DNA of 64,000 nt. It comes from CAVZVW01 sp963778845 (GTDB lineage Bacteria > Actinomycetota > Actinomycetes > Actinomycetales > Kineosporiaceae). Below, piece by piece: positions 43,463-51,461 of the stretch. Each line of letters opens with the position of its first letter. Positions within the stretch are counted from its first letter, which is position 1. The position numbers were made by a program, and so were the translations under genes. The DNA is taken from the NCBI GenBank assembly GCA_963778845.1, contig CAVZVW010000010.1, positions 62,001-126,000 of the forward strand. Direction: 5' to 3'. Below the pieces are notes generated by a model that was given only the letters and a program-made list of their open reading frames with translations, was not told where the DNA came from and did not search any database.

Positions 43463-45784
43463 ATGCCAGGCACGATCAGGGTCGCCGCCGAGGGGGTGAC
43501 CGTCGCCGGCAGCAACCTCGCCATCGTTGCGGTCGTCGCGGCCATCGCCGTGCTCTCTCTGGGCATGGCCGCGCTCTTCCGCAGCCAGGTGCTCGCCGCC
43601 GACGACGGCACAGACGCGATGAAGACCATCGCCCGCGCGGTGCAGGAGGGCGCTGCGGCGTACCTCAACCGCCAGTTCAGGACCTTGGCGGGCTTCGTCG
43701 TCATCGTGGTCCTGCTGCTGTTCCTGCTTCCTGCGGACACCGGCAGCATCCGCCTCGGCCGAAGCCTGTTCTTCGTGGTCGGCGCGGTGTTCTCCGCCAC
43801 GATCGGGTACCTCGGCATGGGCCTGGCCGTCCGCGCCAACGTCCGGGTGGCGGCGGCAGCGCGGGCGGGGGGTTTGGCGGGTCGCGACGCCGGTATGCGG
43901 GTCGCCTTCCGTACCGGCGGGTTCGTCGGGATGGCGACGGTGGGCCTGGGTCTGCTCGGCGCCTCGATCGTCGTCCTGCTCTACAAGGGCGACGCTCCGG
44001 CGGTGCTGGAGGGGTTCGGCTTCGGCGCCGCTCTGCTCGCGATGTTCATGCGTGTCGGTGGCGGCATCTTCACCAAGGCGGCGGACGTCGGTGCCGACCT
44101 GGTCGGCAAGGTGGAGAAGGGGATCCCCGAGGACGACCCGCGCAACGCCGCGACGATCGCGGACAACGTCGGCGACAACGTGGGCGACTGCGCCGGCATG
44201 GCAGCGGACCTCTTCGAGTCCTACGCGGTGACGCTGGTGGCCGCCCTGATCCTCGGCAAGGCGGCGTTCGGCGAGCACGGGCTGGTGTTCCCGCTGATCG
44301 TGCCCGCGCTCGGCGCGGTCACCGCCGCAGTCGGGATCTTCCTCGTGAAGCCGCGTCAGGGGGAGAACGGCCTCGTAGCCATCAACCGCGCCTTCTACAT
44401 CTCCGCCGTCATCTCGGCCGTGCTGTGCGGCGTCGCCGCTTACGCCTACCTGCCGTCGTCCTTCGCCGGCCTCACGGGCGGCAGCGCGTCGGTGCTGGCC
44501 ATCGCGGGCGACCCGCGCAGGGTCGCGGTCGGCGCGGTGGTCATCGGCATCGTGCTCGCCGGCATCATCTTGTGGCTGACCGGCTACTTCACCGGTACGG
44601 ACAAGCGCCCGACACGTGACGTCGCGCAGACCTCCCTGACCGGGGCCGCCACGGTCCTGCTGTCCGGGATCGGTGTGGGCCTGGAGTCGGCCGTCTACAC
44701 GTCCGTGATCATCGGGGGGGCGGTGTACCTGGCCTTCCTGCTGGGCGGTGGCTCGGTCCTGCTGTCTCTCTTCCTCATCGCGCTGGCCGGGTGCGGCCTG
44801 CTCACGACGGTCGGCGTCATCGTCGCCATGGACACGTTCGGCCCCGTCAGCGACAACGCGCAGGGCATCGCGGAGATGTCCGGCGACGTGCACGGCGAGG
44901 GCGCGCAGATCCTCACCGAGCTCGACGCGGTCGGCAACACCACCAAGGCGATCACCAAGGGGATCGCGATCGCCACCGCCGTGCTGGCGGCGACGGCGCT
45001 GTTCGGGTCCTACAGCGACGCGTTCACCAGCGCGATCGACAAGATCGGGTACCAGCTGACGAGCAAGGACACGAGCTTCATCACCAGCGTGGCCAGCCCC
45101 AACACCCTCGTTGGGCTGATCATGGGTGCCGCCGTGGTCTTCCTGTTCTCCGGACTGGCGATCAACGCGGTCGGCCGGGCCGCCGGCGCCGTCGTCTTCG
45201 AGGTGCGCCGGCAGTTCCAGGAGCACCCCGGGATCATGGACGGCACGGAGCTGCCGGAGTACGGCAAGGTCGTCGACATCTGCACCAAGGACTCCCTTCG
45301 TGAGCTCGCGACCCCCGGCCTGCTGGCTGCGCTGGCGCCCATCGCCGTCGGGTTCGGGCTCGGCATCGGCCCGCTGGCGGGCTACCTGGCGGGAGCGATC
45401 GGCACAGGTGCGCTCATGGCGATCTTCCTGGCGAACTCCGGAGGGGCCTGGGACAACGCGAAGAAGATCGTCGAGGACGGCGCCCACGGTGGCAAGGGTT
45501 CGGAGGCGCACGCCGCGACCATCATCGGGGACACCGTCGGCGACCCGTTCAAGGACACAGCCGGCCCGTCGATCAACCCGCTGATCAAGGTGATGAACCT
45601 GGTGTCGGTGCTCATCGCGCCGGCGATCGTCCAGCTCACCGTCGGGCCGGACAAGAGCTCGGCGCTGCGCATCGGCATCGCGGTGGTCGCCTTCGCCGTG
45701 ATCGTGGGCGCGGTGGCGGTGTCGAGGCGGCGACCGATCGCGATCGCGTCACCGACGCCGGAGCCGGCAGAGATCACGGCCTGA
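43463..45784 (+). CDS. hppA: Membrane-bound proton-translocating pyrophosphatase
   Basis: A 773-residue H+-PPase with about 16 membrane segments. The catalytic core has GGIFTKAADVGADLVGKVE, EDDPRNAATIADNVGDNVGD, and GDTVGDPFKDTAGPSINPL. In the segment AVGNTTKAITKG the lysine at the position that is alanine in potassium-dependent forms indicates the potassium-independent H+-pumping class. It couples PPi hydrolysis to proton export. Start ATG is preceded by a strong GAGGAGGA site; upstream in-frame sequence is unconserved. Followed by a strong terminator at 45829. Confidence 0.94.
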   Translation: MPGTIRVAAEGVTVAGSNLAIVAVVAAIAVLSLGMAALFRSQVLAADDGTDAMKTIARAVQEGAAAYLNRQFRTLAGFVVIVVLLLFLLPADTGSIRLGRSLFFVVGAVFSATIGYLGMGLAVRANVRVAAAARAGGLAGRDAGMRVAFRTGGFVGMATVGLGLLGASIVVLLYKGDAPAVLEGFGFGAALLAMFMRVGGGIFTKAADVGADLVGKVEKGIPEDDPRNAATIADNVGDNVGDCAGMAADLFESYAVTLVAALILGKAAFGEHGLVFPLIVPALGAVTAAVGIFLVKPRQGENGLVAINRAFYISAVISAVLCGVAAYAYLPSSFAGLTGGSASVLAIAGDPRRVAVGAVVIGIVLAGIILWLTGYFTGTDKRPTRDVAQTSLTGAATVLLSGIGVGLESAVYTSVIIGGAVYLAFLLGGGSVLLSLFLIALAGCGLLTTVGVIVAMDTFGPVSDNAQGIAEMSGDVHGEGAQILTELDAVGNTTKAITKGIAIATAVLAATALFGSYSDAFTSAIDKIGYQLTSKDTSFITSVASPNTLVGLIMGAAVVFLFSGLAINAVGRAAGAVVFEVRRQFQEHPGIMDGTELPEYGKVVDICTKDSLRELATPGLLAALAPIAVGFGLGIGPLAGYLAGAIGTGALMAIFLANSGGAWDNAKKIVEDGAHGGKGSEAHAATIIGDTVGDPFKDTAGPSINPLIKVMNLVSVLIAPAIVQLTVGPDKSSALRIGIAVVAFAVIVGAVAVSRRRPIAIASPTPEPAEITA

Positions 45785-45828
45785 GGCGCCAGGCGCTGCG
45801 ATCCAGGCGCCGGCCTGGCGGGCCGGAA

Positions 45829-45879
45829 CAGAGGGGGGCTCCCCCCGGGATCTCAACCCGGGCGGAGCCCCGCCCTCTG
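45829..45879. terminator. Intrinsic terminator between convergent hppA and cvnD
   Basis: CAGAGGGGGGCTCC pairs with GGAGCCCCGCCCTCTG with a small bulge, and an inner CCCGGG...CCCGGG pair closes a ten-base loop. Located 45 bp after the hppA stop and 69 bp beyond the end of the convergent conservon, so it may serve both. Confidence 0.75.
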
Positions 45880-45889
45880 CTCTGACAAC

Positions 45890-45939
45890 CTCAGCCTTGT
45901 GAACCTCGGGCTGTGACCTCAGGCTTGTGAACCTCGCAG
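45890..45939. repeat. Direct repeat of about 20 bp in the hppA-cvnD gap
   Basis: ACCTCAGCCTTGTGAACCTC and, after eight bases, a second copy differing by one base. Non-coding, inside the 160-bp convergent gap 45785-45947. It may be a slippage product; no function evident. Confidence 0.6.
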
Positions 45940-45947
45940 CGTTCCCC

Positions 45948-46523
45948 TCAGACGCGTACCCATGTCCGCAGTGCGTGCTCCACCAGCGCGATGAGCGTCT
46001 GCTTGGCCGACTCCCTCTCGCGGGCGTCGCACACCAACACAGGGACCTGCGGGTTGAGCTGCAGGGCGTCTCGCACCTCGTCGGGGCGGTGCCGCAGGAC
46101 GCCGTCGAAGGCGTTGACGGCCACGATGAACGGCAGGTGGCGCGCCTCGAAGAAGTCGATCGGACCGAAGCAGTCCTCCAGGCGGCGCGTGTCGACCAGG
46201 ACGACAGCCCCGATGGCGCCGCGGACAAGGTCGTCCCACATGAACCAGAAGCGGTTCTGCCCGGGAGACCCGAACAGGTACAGCACAAGCTCGCTGTCGA
46301 TGCTGATCCGACCAAAGTCCATCGCCACTGTCGTGGTCGTCTTGTTCGGTGTCGCGGACAGGTCGTCCACGCCAAGGCTCGCCGAGGTCATCACCGCCTC
46401 GGTGCGAAGTGGGACGATCTCCGACACGGCACCCACGAATGTGGTCTTGCCGGCTCCGAACCCACCCGAAACGACGATCTTCGTCGAGCGGGTGGGCCGG
46501 CTCTCAGAGCCGTTGAAGGCCAC
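45948..46523 (-). CDS. cvnD: CvnD-type small GTPase
   Basis: A 191-residue P-loop protein of the conservon GTPase family. G1 is VSGGFGAGKTTFVGA, switch II region YLFGSPGQNRFWFMW (the G3 DxxGQ variant GSPGQ), and G4-like IVAVNAFDG (NxFD in place of NKxD). Last gene of the operon cvnA-B-C-D and overlaps cvnC by 20 bp. Conservons are membrane-associated switch complexes, in streptomycetes acting in antibiotic and development control. Confidence 0.88.
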   Translation of the reverse strand: MAFNGSESRPTRSTKIVVSGGFGAGKTTFVGAVSEIVPLRTEAVMTSASLGVDDLSATPNKTTTTVAMDFGRISIDSELVLYLFGSPGQNRFWFMWDDLVRGAIGAVVLVDTRRLEDCFGPIDFFEARHLPFIVAVNAFDGVLRHRPDEVRDALQLNPQVPVLVCDARERESAKQTLIALVEHALRTWVRV

Positions 46524-47163
46524 TGAGCACCCTCCTCAGGAAAGTGGGGTCGCGTTCGTCCCCAGTATCGGCCGAGGTGCCCATCACCTCGACGAGTCCT
46601 AGCTCCACCATGTCGGCGATGATCACCCGCGCGACTCCGATAGGAGTCGAGAGCCGGGCCGAGATCTCGGCGACAGAGACGGTGGCATGACACAGCTGAA
46701 CGACCGTTGCGTGCTCAGGCGACAGGAGCGGCACGATCGAGTCGTCGTGTCCCTGCTCGGTCGTGATCACCAGTGCCTCGATCTCGAAGTCACGGACCGG
46801 GCGGGTACGACCCCCGGTCCGGGCATAAGGGCGAACCATGGACGGCGTGCTCGGGTCCGGGTCCAGTGCCCAGTCCAGGTCGTCCGACCGGCTGAAACGC
46901 CGCTCCAACGACTCGGGGTACAGCTGAGCCCAGGAGTCCGGCCCCAGGTCCGACGGCCAAGCGGTCTCGTCGGCCTGCCATACCTCGACGCCGTCGTCCT
47001 GCTCGCCGGTCCACGCCAGCGGGCCTGGCACGGTCCCCGAGGGCAGCTCGACTCGCTCGGGAGCGCCACGGCCACGTGCCCTGAGGCGACCGCCGGGCCG
47101 GTCGGGTCCGGACGCCCCTTGCGACCACTCCGGCGCGGATTCGTGGTCAGCCATCGCCGTCAC
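46504..47163 (-). CDS. cvnC: CvnC-type DUF742 protein
   Basis: A 219-residue protein. The conserved DUF742 domain occupies the C-terminal half: SMVRPYARTGGRTRPVRDFE, ALVITTEQ, and a winged helix EHATVVQLCHATVSVAEISA and ARLSTPIGVARVIIADMVEL. The N-terminal half, acidic and Trp-rich, is variable in this family. GTG at 47163 or ATG at 47154 may be the start; neither has a convincing ribosome binding site. Located between cvnB and cvnD. Confidence 0.85.
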   Translation of the reverse strand: MTAMADHESAPEWSQGASGPDRPGGRLRARGRGAPERVELPSGTVPGPLAWTGEQDDGVEVWQADETAWPSDLGPDSWAQLYPESLERRFSRSDDLDWALDPDPSTPSMVRPYARTGGRTRPVRDFEIEALVITTEQGHDDSIVPLLSPEHATVVQLCHATVSVAEISARLSTPIGVARVIIADMVELGLVEVMGTSADTGDERDPTFLRRVLSGLQRL

Positions 47164-47174
47164 TCACGCCGGCG

Positions 47175-47603
47175 TCAGGTCCGTCCGGCCCAGCCGCCCG
47201 CCGCTGCGTGACGCAGCTCGGGGGACAAGTGCTGACCGACGCGGTCCACGAGCATGGTCATCTCGTACCCGATCAGCCCGATGTCGGACGTCGGCGCAGC
47301 GAGCACTGCCAGCCACGAGCCGTCGGAGATCGCCATGAGCAGCAGGAAGCCGCCCTGCATCTCGACGATGGTCTGGACCACGCCGCCGGCCGAGAAGCAC
47401 AGGGCAGCGCCGTTGGTCAGGCTGCCGAGCCCGGAGGCGACCGCCGAGAGCTGGTCGGCACGATCTCGCGGCAAGCCCGCGGAGGCCGCCATGAGCAGCC
47501 CGTCCGCCGAGACGACCGCAGTGTGCGCGACACCTGAGACCCGATGGGTGAACCCGTCGACAAGCCAAGCGATGTCTGTGACGGACCCGGTGCTGGTGCT
47601 CAC
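47175..47603 (-). CDS. cvnB: CvnB-type roadblock/LC7 protein
   Basis: A 142-residue roadblock/LC7-domain protein with the family phrases DIAWLVDGFTHRVSGVAHTA, VVSADGLLMAASAGLPRDRA and GFLLLMAISDGSWLAVLAAP. In conservons it is thought to act as a GTPase activating or regulatory partner of CvnD. GTG start overlapping the cvnA stop by three bases. Confidence 0.9.
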   Translation of the reverse strand: MSTSTGSVTDIAWLVDGFTHRVSGVAHTAVVSADGLLMAASAGLPRDRADQLSAVASGLGSLTNGAALCFSAGGVVQTIVEMQGGFLLLMAISDGSWLAVLAAPTSDIGLIGYEMTMLVDRVGQHLSPELRHAAAGGWAGRT

Positions 47604-50600
47604 TGATCTCCTCCCTGGTCACCGGGGTGATCCCCGGTCTTCTGTGCTTGGGTGTCCCCGCGGTCGTCACTGACCGGCACGGGGGCTCCGAACAGGCTCA
47701 CCTCGCCGGCTGTCCCGGGTGCGGCGTGCCGTCGCGCCTCGCGAGCCGACGACAACCCGCGCTGGTAGCTGCCGAGCCTGCCCCGGACGATCTCCGGGTC
47801 GACCGCTACGGCCCCGGCGACGTCGGGCCGACCCGGCGAACGGGCAGGTGCGGCGGCCTCGCTCGCACTCGGCACGAGGTTGGCGCCAGGGCTTCGCCGA
47901 GGCAGGCCCGCTTGCGTTGTGCCTGCCGTGTCGGGTGCGGAGGCCGCACGCGCCGTGGCGGCCACCCATTCCTGGTCGCCCAGGGCGGCCCAGCTGTCCA
48001 CCGACCCAGCGTCGCCCACGCCGGTGGGTGCCGGCTCCCTGCTGGCAAGACCCAGATCGGCCGATGCGGCCGCAGGCGCGATGTCACGGCGCTCGCCGTT
48101 GGCCGCAACGTCGGGCGTGCGTAGGTCGATCACCAGGTCGGCGTCCTTCACCGTGGACAGCGGCGGACGCGAGGCCTGACCGCTGCCCACTCCCACGAGG
48201 GTCGGCGCGGCGAACCAGGCGGACACCGTGTCGAAGATGGGGGTGGGTGCGCTGAGGTCGGGCGGTGTGTCGTCACCGATGAGCGGTCGGTCGGGGTCTA
48301 CCGGGTGGTAGGCGCCGAGGCGGGCATCGGCTGCGGTGCGCGCGGCCCGCTCGGTCGGCAGGAGCTCGTCCCAGGACGGAAGAGAGGGCTGCTGCGGTGT
48401 GGGAGCCAGCTCTGGCTCGCGTGTCGGCAGTGCGGCGCTGCTCGTGACCGCGGCCTCAGGAGGCGTGGCCGTACGGGCCGCGAACGCCGCGGCCGCCCCT
48501 CTCAGGGCGCCGCCGGTCGGGCCGGTGGGGCCGGCCGCAGCGGCACCGGTCAGCGCGCTCTGGGAGCCGAACATGCTCCCGGCAGGAGCCGGTGGAGCAG
48601 CGCCGGGGGCACCGGCCGCGCCGGGAGTGCGGGTCGGCAGCGGTCGGCGGGGCAGCCCCGTGCTGAGGCCGCCCGTCGTGGCCGGCACGGCGGACGGGTT
48701 CAGGGCGGCCGTGTCGGCGGCGCCCGCCACCGACGTGGTGGGGTACGTCGCGAAGCCGCCGAAGCTGGCGGCTGCAGCACCTGCGGCCACCACGCCCGCG
48801 CCTGCGGTGGCTCCGGCGCCTGCGGTGGCTCCGGCGCCCGTGAAGGTGCCGATGCCGGTGCCGACCCGGGGCTGCTCGCCTGTGCTCGCCGGCGCGCCGA
48901 GGACCAGCGCCGGCGGCACGGACACCTGGGCGACCGTGCCCGGTGCGCCCTGCCGCTGGCTCAGCCACACGCTCAAGCCTCCGCGCTGTGCCAGTCGGGA
49001 CACCACGTACAGACCCATGCGTGAGGGCACAGTGCTGTCGAGTGACTCCGGGGCGGCCAGCCGGGCGTTGATCCGCTCGAGCTCCTTGACCGGGATGCCG
49101 ACGCCGGAGTCCACGATCTCGACCAGCAGGCCACCCGGTGGCGTGAACGCCGCGGAGAGCAGGATCGGGCTCGACGGCGGGGAGTACATAGCGGCGTTGT
49201 CGAGCAGCTCGGCCAGCAGGTGGACCAGCCCGCCGGCCGACGGCCCGGCGATGGAGGCGCTGCCGACCGGCTGCAGCCGCACACGCTCGTACTGCTCCAT
49301 CTCCGAGGTCGCAGCCCGGAAGAGCTCGGCGATCGGCACCGGTGCGGCGCTTCGGGTTCGCACGCTCGACCCGGCCAGAACGAGCAGGTTGTCGTTGTAG
49401 CGACGCATCCGTGCTGCGAGGTGGTCCAGCCGGAAGAGGTTGCGCAGCTGGTCGGGGTCCTGCTCGGTGCTCTCCAGCTCGTCGATGACGGCGAGCTGCT
49501 TCTCGACCATCGACTGGCTGCGACGGGACATGTTGACGAACGCCTCGTCCAGGGCACGCCGCAGACGAACCTGGCCCGCAGCCATCTTGACCGCCTGCCG
49601 GCTGAGGCCGTCGACCGCGGCCGCCACCTCGACGGTCTCCGGGCCGACGGCGACGCCGTAGGGCAGCACGGGCGGCAGGTCGACGGGAGCGTCCGGCCCT
49701 TCGTTCTCGATCCGGCGCACGGCGGCGGGGAGCTGGCTGTTCGCCACGTCGAGGGCACCGGCCCGCAGCCGCCGCAACGGGTCGCTGACCGAGCGTGCGA
49801 TGGCCGCGGCGGCCAGGGCCACGATGAGCAGGGTGAGCAGGGCAAGCACACTCGTCACGCCCACCCGGATGAGCGCGGACTGCTCGGCTGCGGTGGCGGC
49901 GTCGTGCAGGCCTTGGCCGATCGAGTCGACCAGACCGTTGAGGCTGTCCAGCCTCGTGCCCGCCGCGATGTAGAAGGCGGTGGGGTCGCCGGGGGAGGTC
50001 TCGGTGTCCTTGGCCAGCAGGTAGGTCACGTCACGCCGGAAGAGGTCGAGCCGGACGTCGTCCGCCCGCACCGACAGGAGGGCCACCCGCTGGGCGGGGG
50101 TCACGTGCGGCTCGGCCTGGTCGAGCTGAACCCTCTCGGTGGCGTCGAGCAGGCTGAGGGTGTGGTAGGTGGGTGAGTCCATGGCGTTGCCCTGCAGCGA
50201 CAGCCCCAGCAGGTCGCGCTCCTGGGCGGCGGCGGCGGCCGCCTCGGTCGTCGCGGCGAGAGCCGTGGCCTGGTCGGTGGTCGCCTTGTCCGAGGCCACC
50301 CTGGTGAGCTCGTCGGTCACCGCGATGTTGAGCTGGGTCAGGGCGTCGGTCATCGGTGTGAACGACTGGAAGACCAGGGCGAGGTTCCGGTTGGCCCCGG
50401 TCGCGGCCGCGCGCACGCTGGGCAGGCCGCCCAGGTCGCTGGTCGCGAGGGTCTCCGCGCTACGGATACCGGTGGGCCAGCCGCCGCTCGGCGCGCCGTC
50501 CAGCGTCGTGCGCAGCTGGGCGACGGCCTGGTCGGTGACCTTGCGCAGGCGGTCCAGCTTGGCCTTGGTGGACGCCGAGCCCGTGCGCAGGACCGTCATG

Positions 50601-50956
50601 GTCTGCGTGCGTTCCTGCTGCACGGCGGTGTTGGTCACGTGGGTGGCCAGCGCCAGGTTGACCAGCGGCCCGCTCCGCCGCGTCTCGCGCAGGTCGGTGA
50701 CGGTCTGGTACACGATGATCCCGGAGCCGATGAGCACGGCGGCCATCGGGGCTGCGACCAGGGCGATGAGCTTGCGACGGATCGGCCATGTGGCCAGCCC
50801 GCGGCCGCGGCTGGGCCTGGGGGAGGGTTGAGGCGTGGTGGGCGCCGCGTCGTCCTGGCGGGTCGTCAGCGCAGCTGGGGGCTCGGAAACTCCCCGCAGC
50901 GTGCCTGTAGCCCCGGCCGGCGCCTGGTCCGGGGCGACCGTTCCGTGTCGCGACAC
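47600..50956 (-). CDS. cvnA: CvnA-type membrane sensor histidine-kinase-like protein
   Basis: A 1118-residue protein. GTG start at 50956 is preceded by GGGAGGG at eight bases distance; an upstream GTG/ATG-initiated reading to 51034 lacks one. Layout: short cytoplasmic N-terminus, membrane helix KLIALVAAPMAAVLIGSGII, a roughly 270-residue extracellular helical (nitrate/NIT-type) sensor, second helix SVLALLTLLIVALAAAAIAR, HAMP region, dimerisation helices (NMSRRSQSMVEKQLAVIDEL), HATPase with LLAELLDNAAMYSPPSSPIL, VEIVDSGVGIP, GLYVVSRLAQRGG. The last 380 residues are Ala/Pro/Gly-rich, probably disordered, with an in-frame repeat GAGATAGAGATAGAG. No phosphoacceptor H in the usual place, as in other CvnA proteins. 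Confidence 0.9.
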   Translation of the reverse strand: MSRHGTVAPDQAPAGATGTLRGVSEPPAALTTRQDDAAPTTPQPSPRPSRGRGLATWPIRRKLIALVAAPMAAVLIGSGIIVYQTVTDLRETRRSGPLVNLALATHVTNTAVQQERTQTMTVLRTGSASTKAKLDRLRKVTDQAVAQLRTTLDGAPSGGWPTGIRSAETLATSDLGGLPSVRAAATGANRNLALVFQSFTPMTDALTQLNIAVTDELTRVASDKATTDQATALAATTEAAAAAAQERDLLGLSLQGNAMDSPTYHTLSLLDATERVQLDQAEPHVTPAQRVALLSVRADDVRLDLFRRDVTYLLAKDTETSPGDPTAFYIAAGTRLDSLNGLVDSIGQGLHDAATAAEQSALIRVGVTSVLALLTLLIVALAAAAIARSVSDPLRRLRAGALDVANSQLPAAVRRIENEGPDAPVDLPPVLPYGVAVGPETVEVAAAVDGLSRQAVKMAAGQVRLRRALDEAFVNMSRRSQSMVEKQLAVIDELESTEQDPDQLRNLFRLDHLAARMRRYNDNLLVLAGSSVRTRSAAPVPIAELFRAATSEMEQYERVRLQPVGSASIAGPSAGGLVHLLAELLDNAAMYSPPSSPILLSAAFTPPGGLLVEIVDSGVGIPVKELERINARLAAPESLDSTVPSRMGLYVVSRLAQRGGLSVWLSQRQGAPGTVAQVSVPPALVLGAPASTGEQPRVGTGIGTFTGAGATAGAGATAGAGVVAAGAAAASFGGFATYPTTSVAGAADTAALNPSAVPATTGGLSTGLPRRPLPTRTPGAAGAPGAAPPAPAGSMFGSQSALTGAAAAGPTGPTGGALRGAAAAFAARTATPPEAAVTSSAALPTREPELAPTPQQPSLPSWDELLPTERAARTAADARLGAYHPVDPDRPLIGDDTPPDLSAPTPIFDTVSAWFAAPTLVGVGSGQASRPPLSTVKDADLVIDLRTPDVAANGERRDIAPAAASADLGLASREPAPTGVGDAGSVDSWAALGDQEWVAATARAASAPDTAGTTQAGLPRRSPGANLVPSASEAAAPARSPGRPDVAGAVAVDPEIVRGRLGSYQRGLSSAREARRHAAPGTAGEVSLFGAPVPVSDDRGDTQAQKTGDHPGDQGGDQ

Positions 50957-51461
50957 GTGTTGACCCTCCCTGCCGCCGCTGGGGCGGCGAACATTCTTCC
51001 TGGCCTGGTCCCGGACGGCGGCGCGTGACGGCATTGTCAGCGCACGCCCTCGGGTGGGTCTGCCCGATGGTGACAGATTGCGGTGGCCCGAGGCTACGCG
51101 GTGATTGCGCGTTCGGGGAACCGACAGTGACGCACCTCAAGGAATCGGGCGGACAACAACCCCGTAGCGTCCTCGTCGCATCACGCAGGGTCACGTGAGC
51201 GCCTCTTCGATCCCATTTGGCGTGACAGGTCTGGATACAGTCTAGACGCCCAGGGGTGTGACGTCGGCCGGCACCGCACCCCGGCCGGGGCGCCCCGACG
51301 TCTCCAGCCCCGGCGGTTTCTGACGCCGGAGGGCGAGCCGCGAGCGCGCCCGTCCCCGGTGCGTCGCGTCGTCTCGGTGCCTCGCGATTTTCGGACCTGG
51401 GCCCTGCGGGGTTTACCGTGCTGGCGCAGGCGGCCGACGAGGCCGATGATGATCGAGAGGC
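50957..51461. promoter_or_regulatory. Divergent cvnA/topA control region
   Basis: A 505-bp gap with no gene. A perfect 14-bp palindrome CGTGTCGCGACACG (50944-50957) covers the cvnA start codon and an overlapping ACACGTGT palindrome follows. TCACGTGA (51191-51198) is another. No convincing pair of -35/-10 boxes could be chosen for either gene. Confidence 0.4.

Noticed and set aside
50957..51034. A longer cvnA start at 51034
   Set aside because: The extension is basic and has no ribosome binding site, whereas GTG at 50956 is preceded by GGGAGGG at optimum distance.
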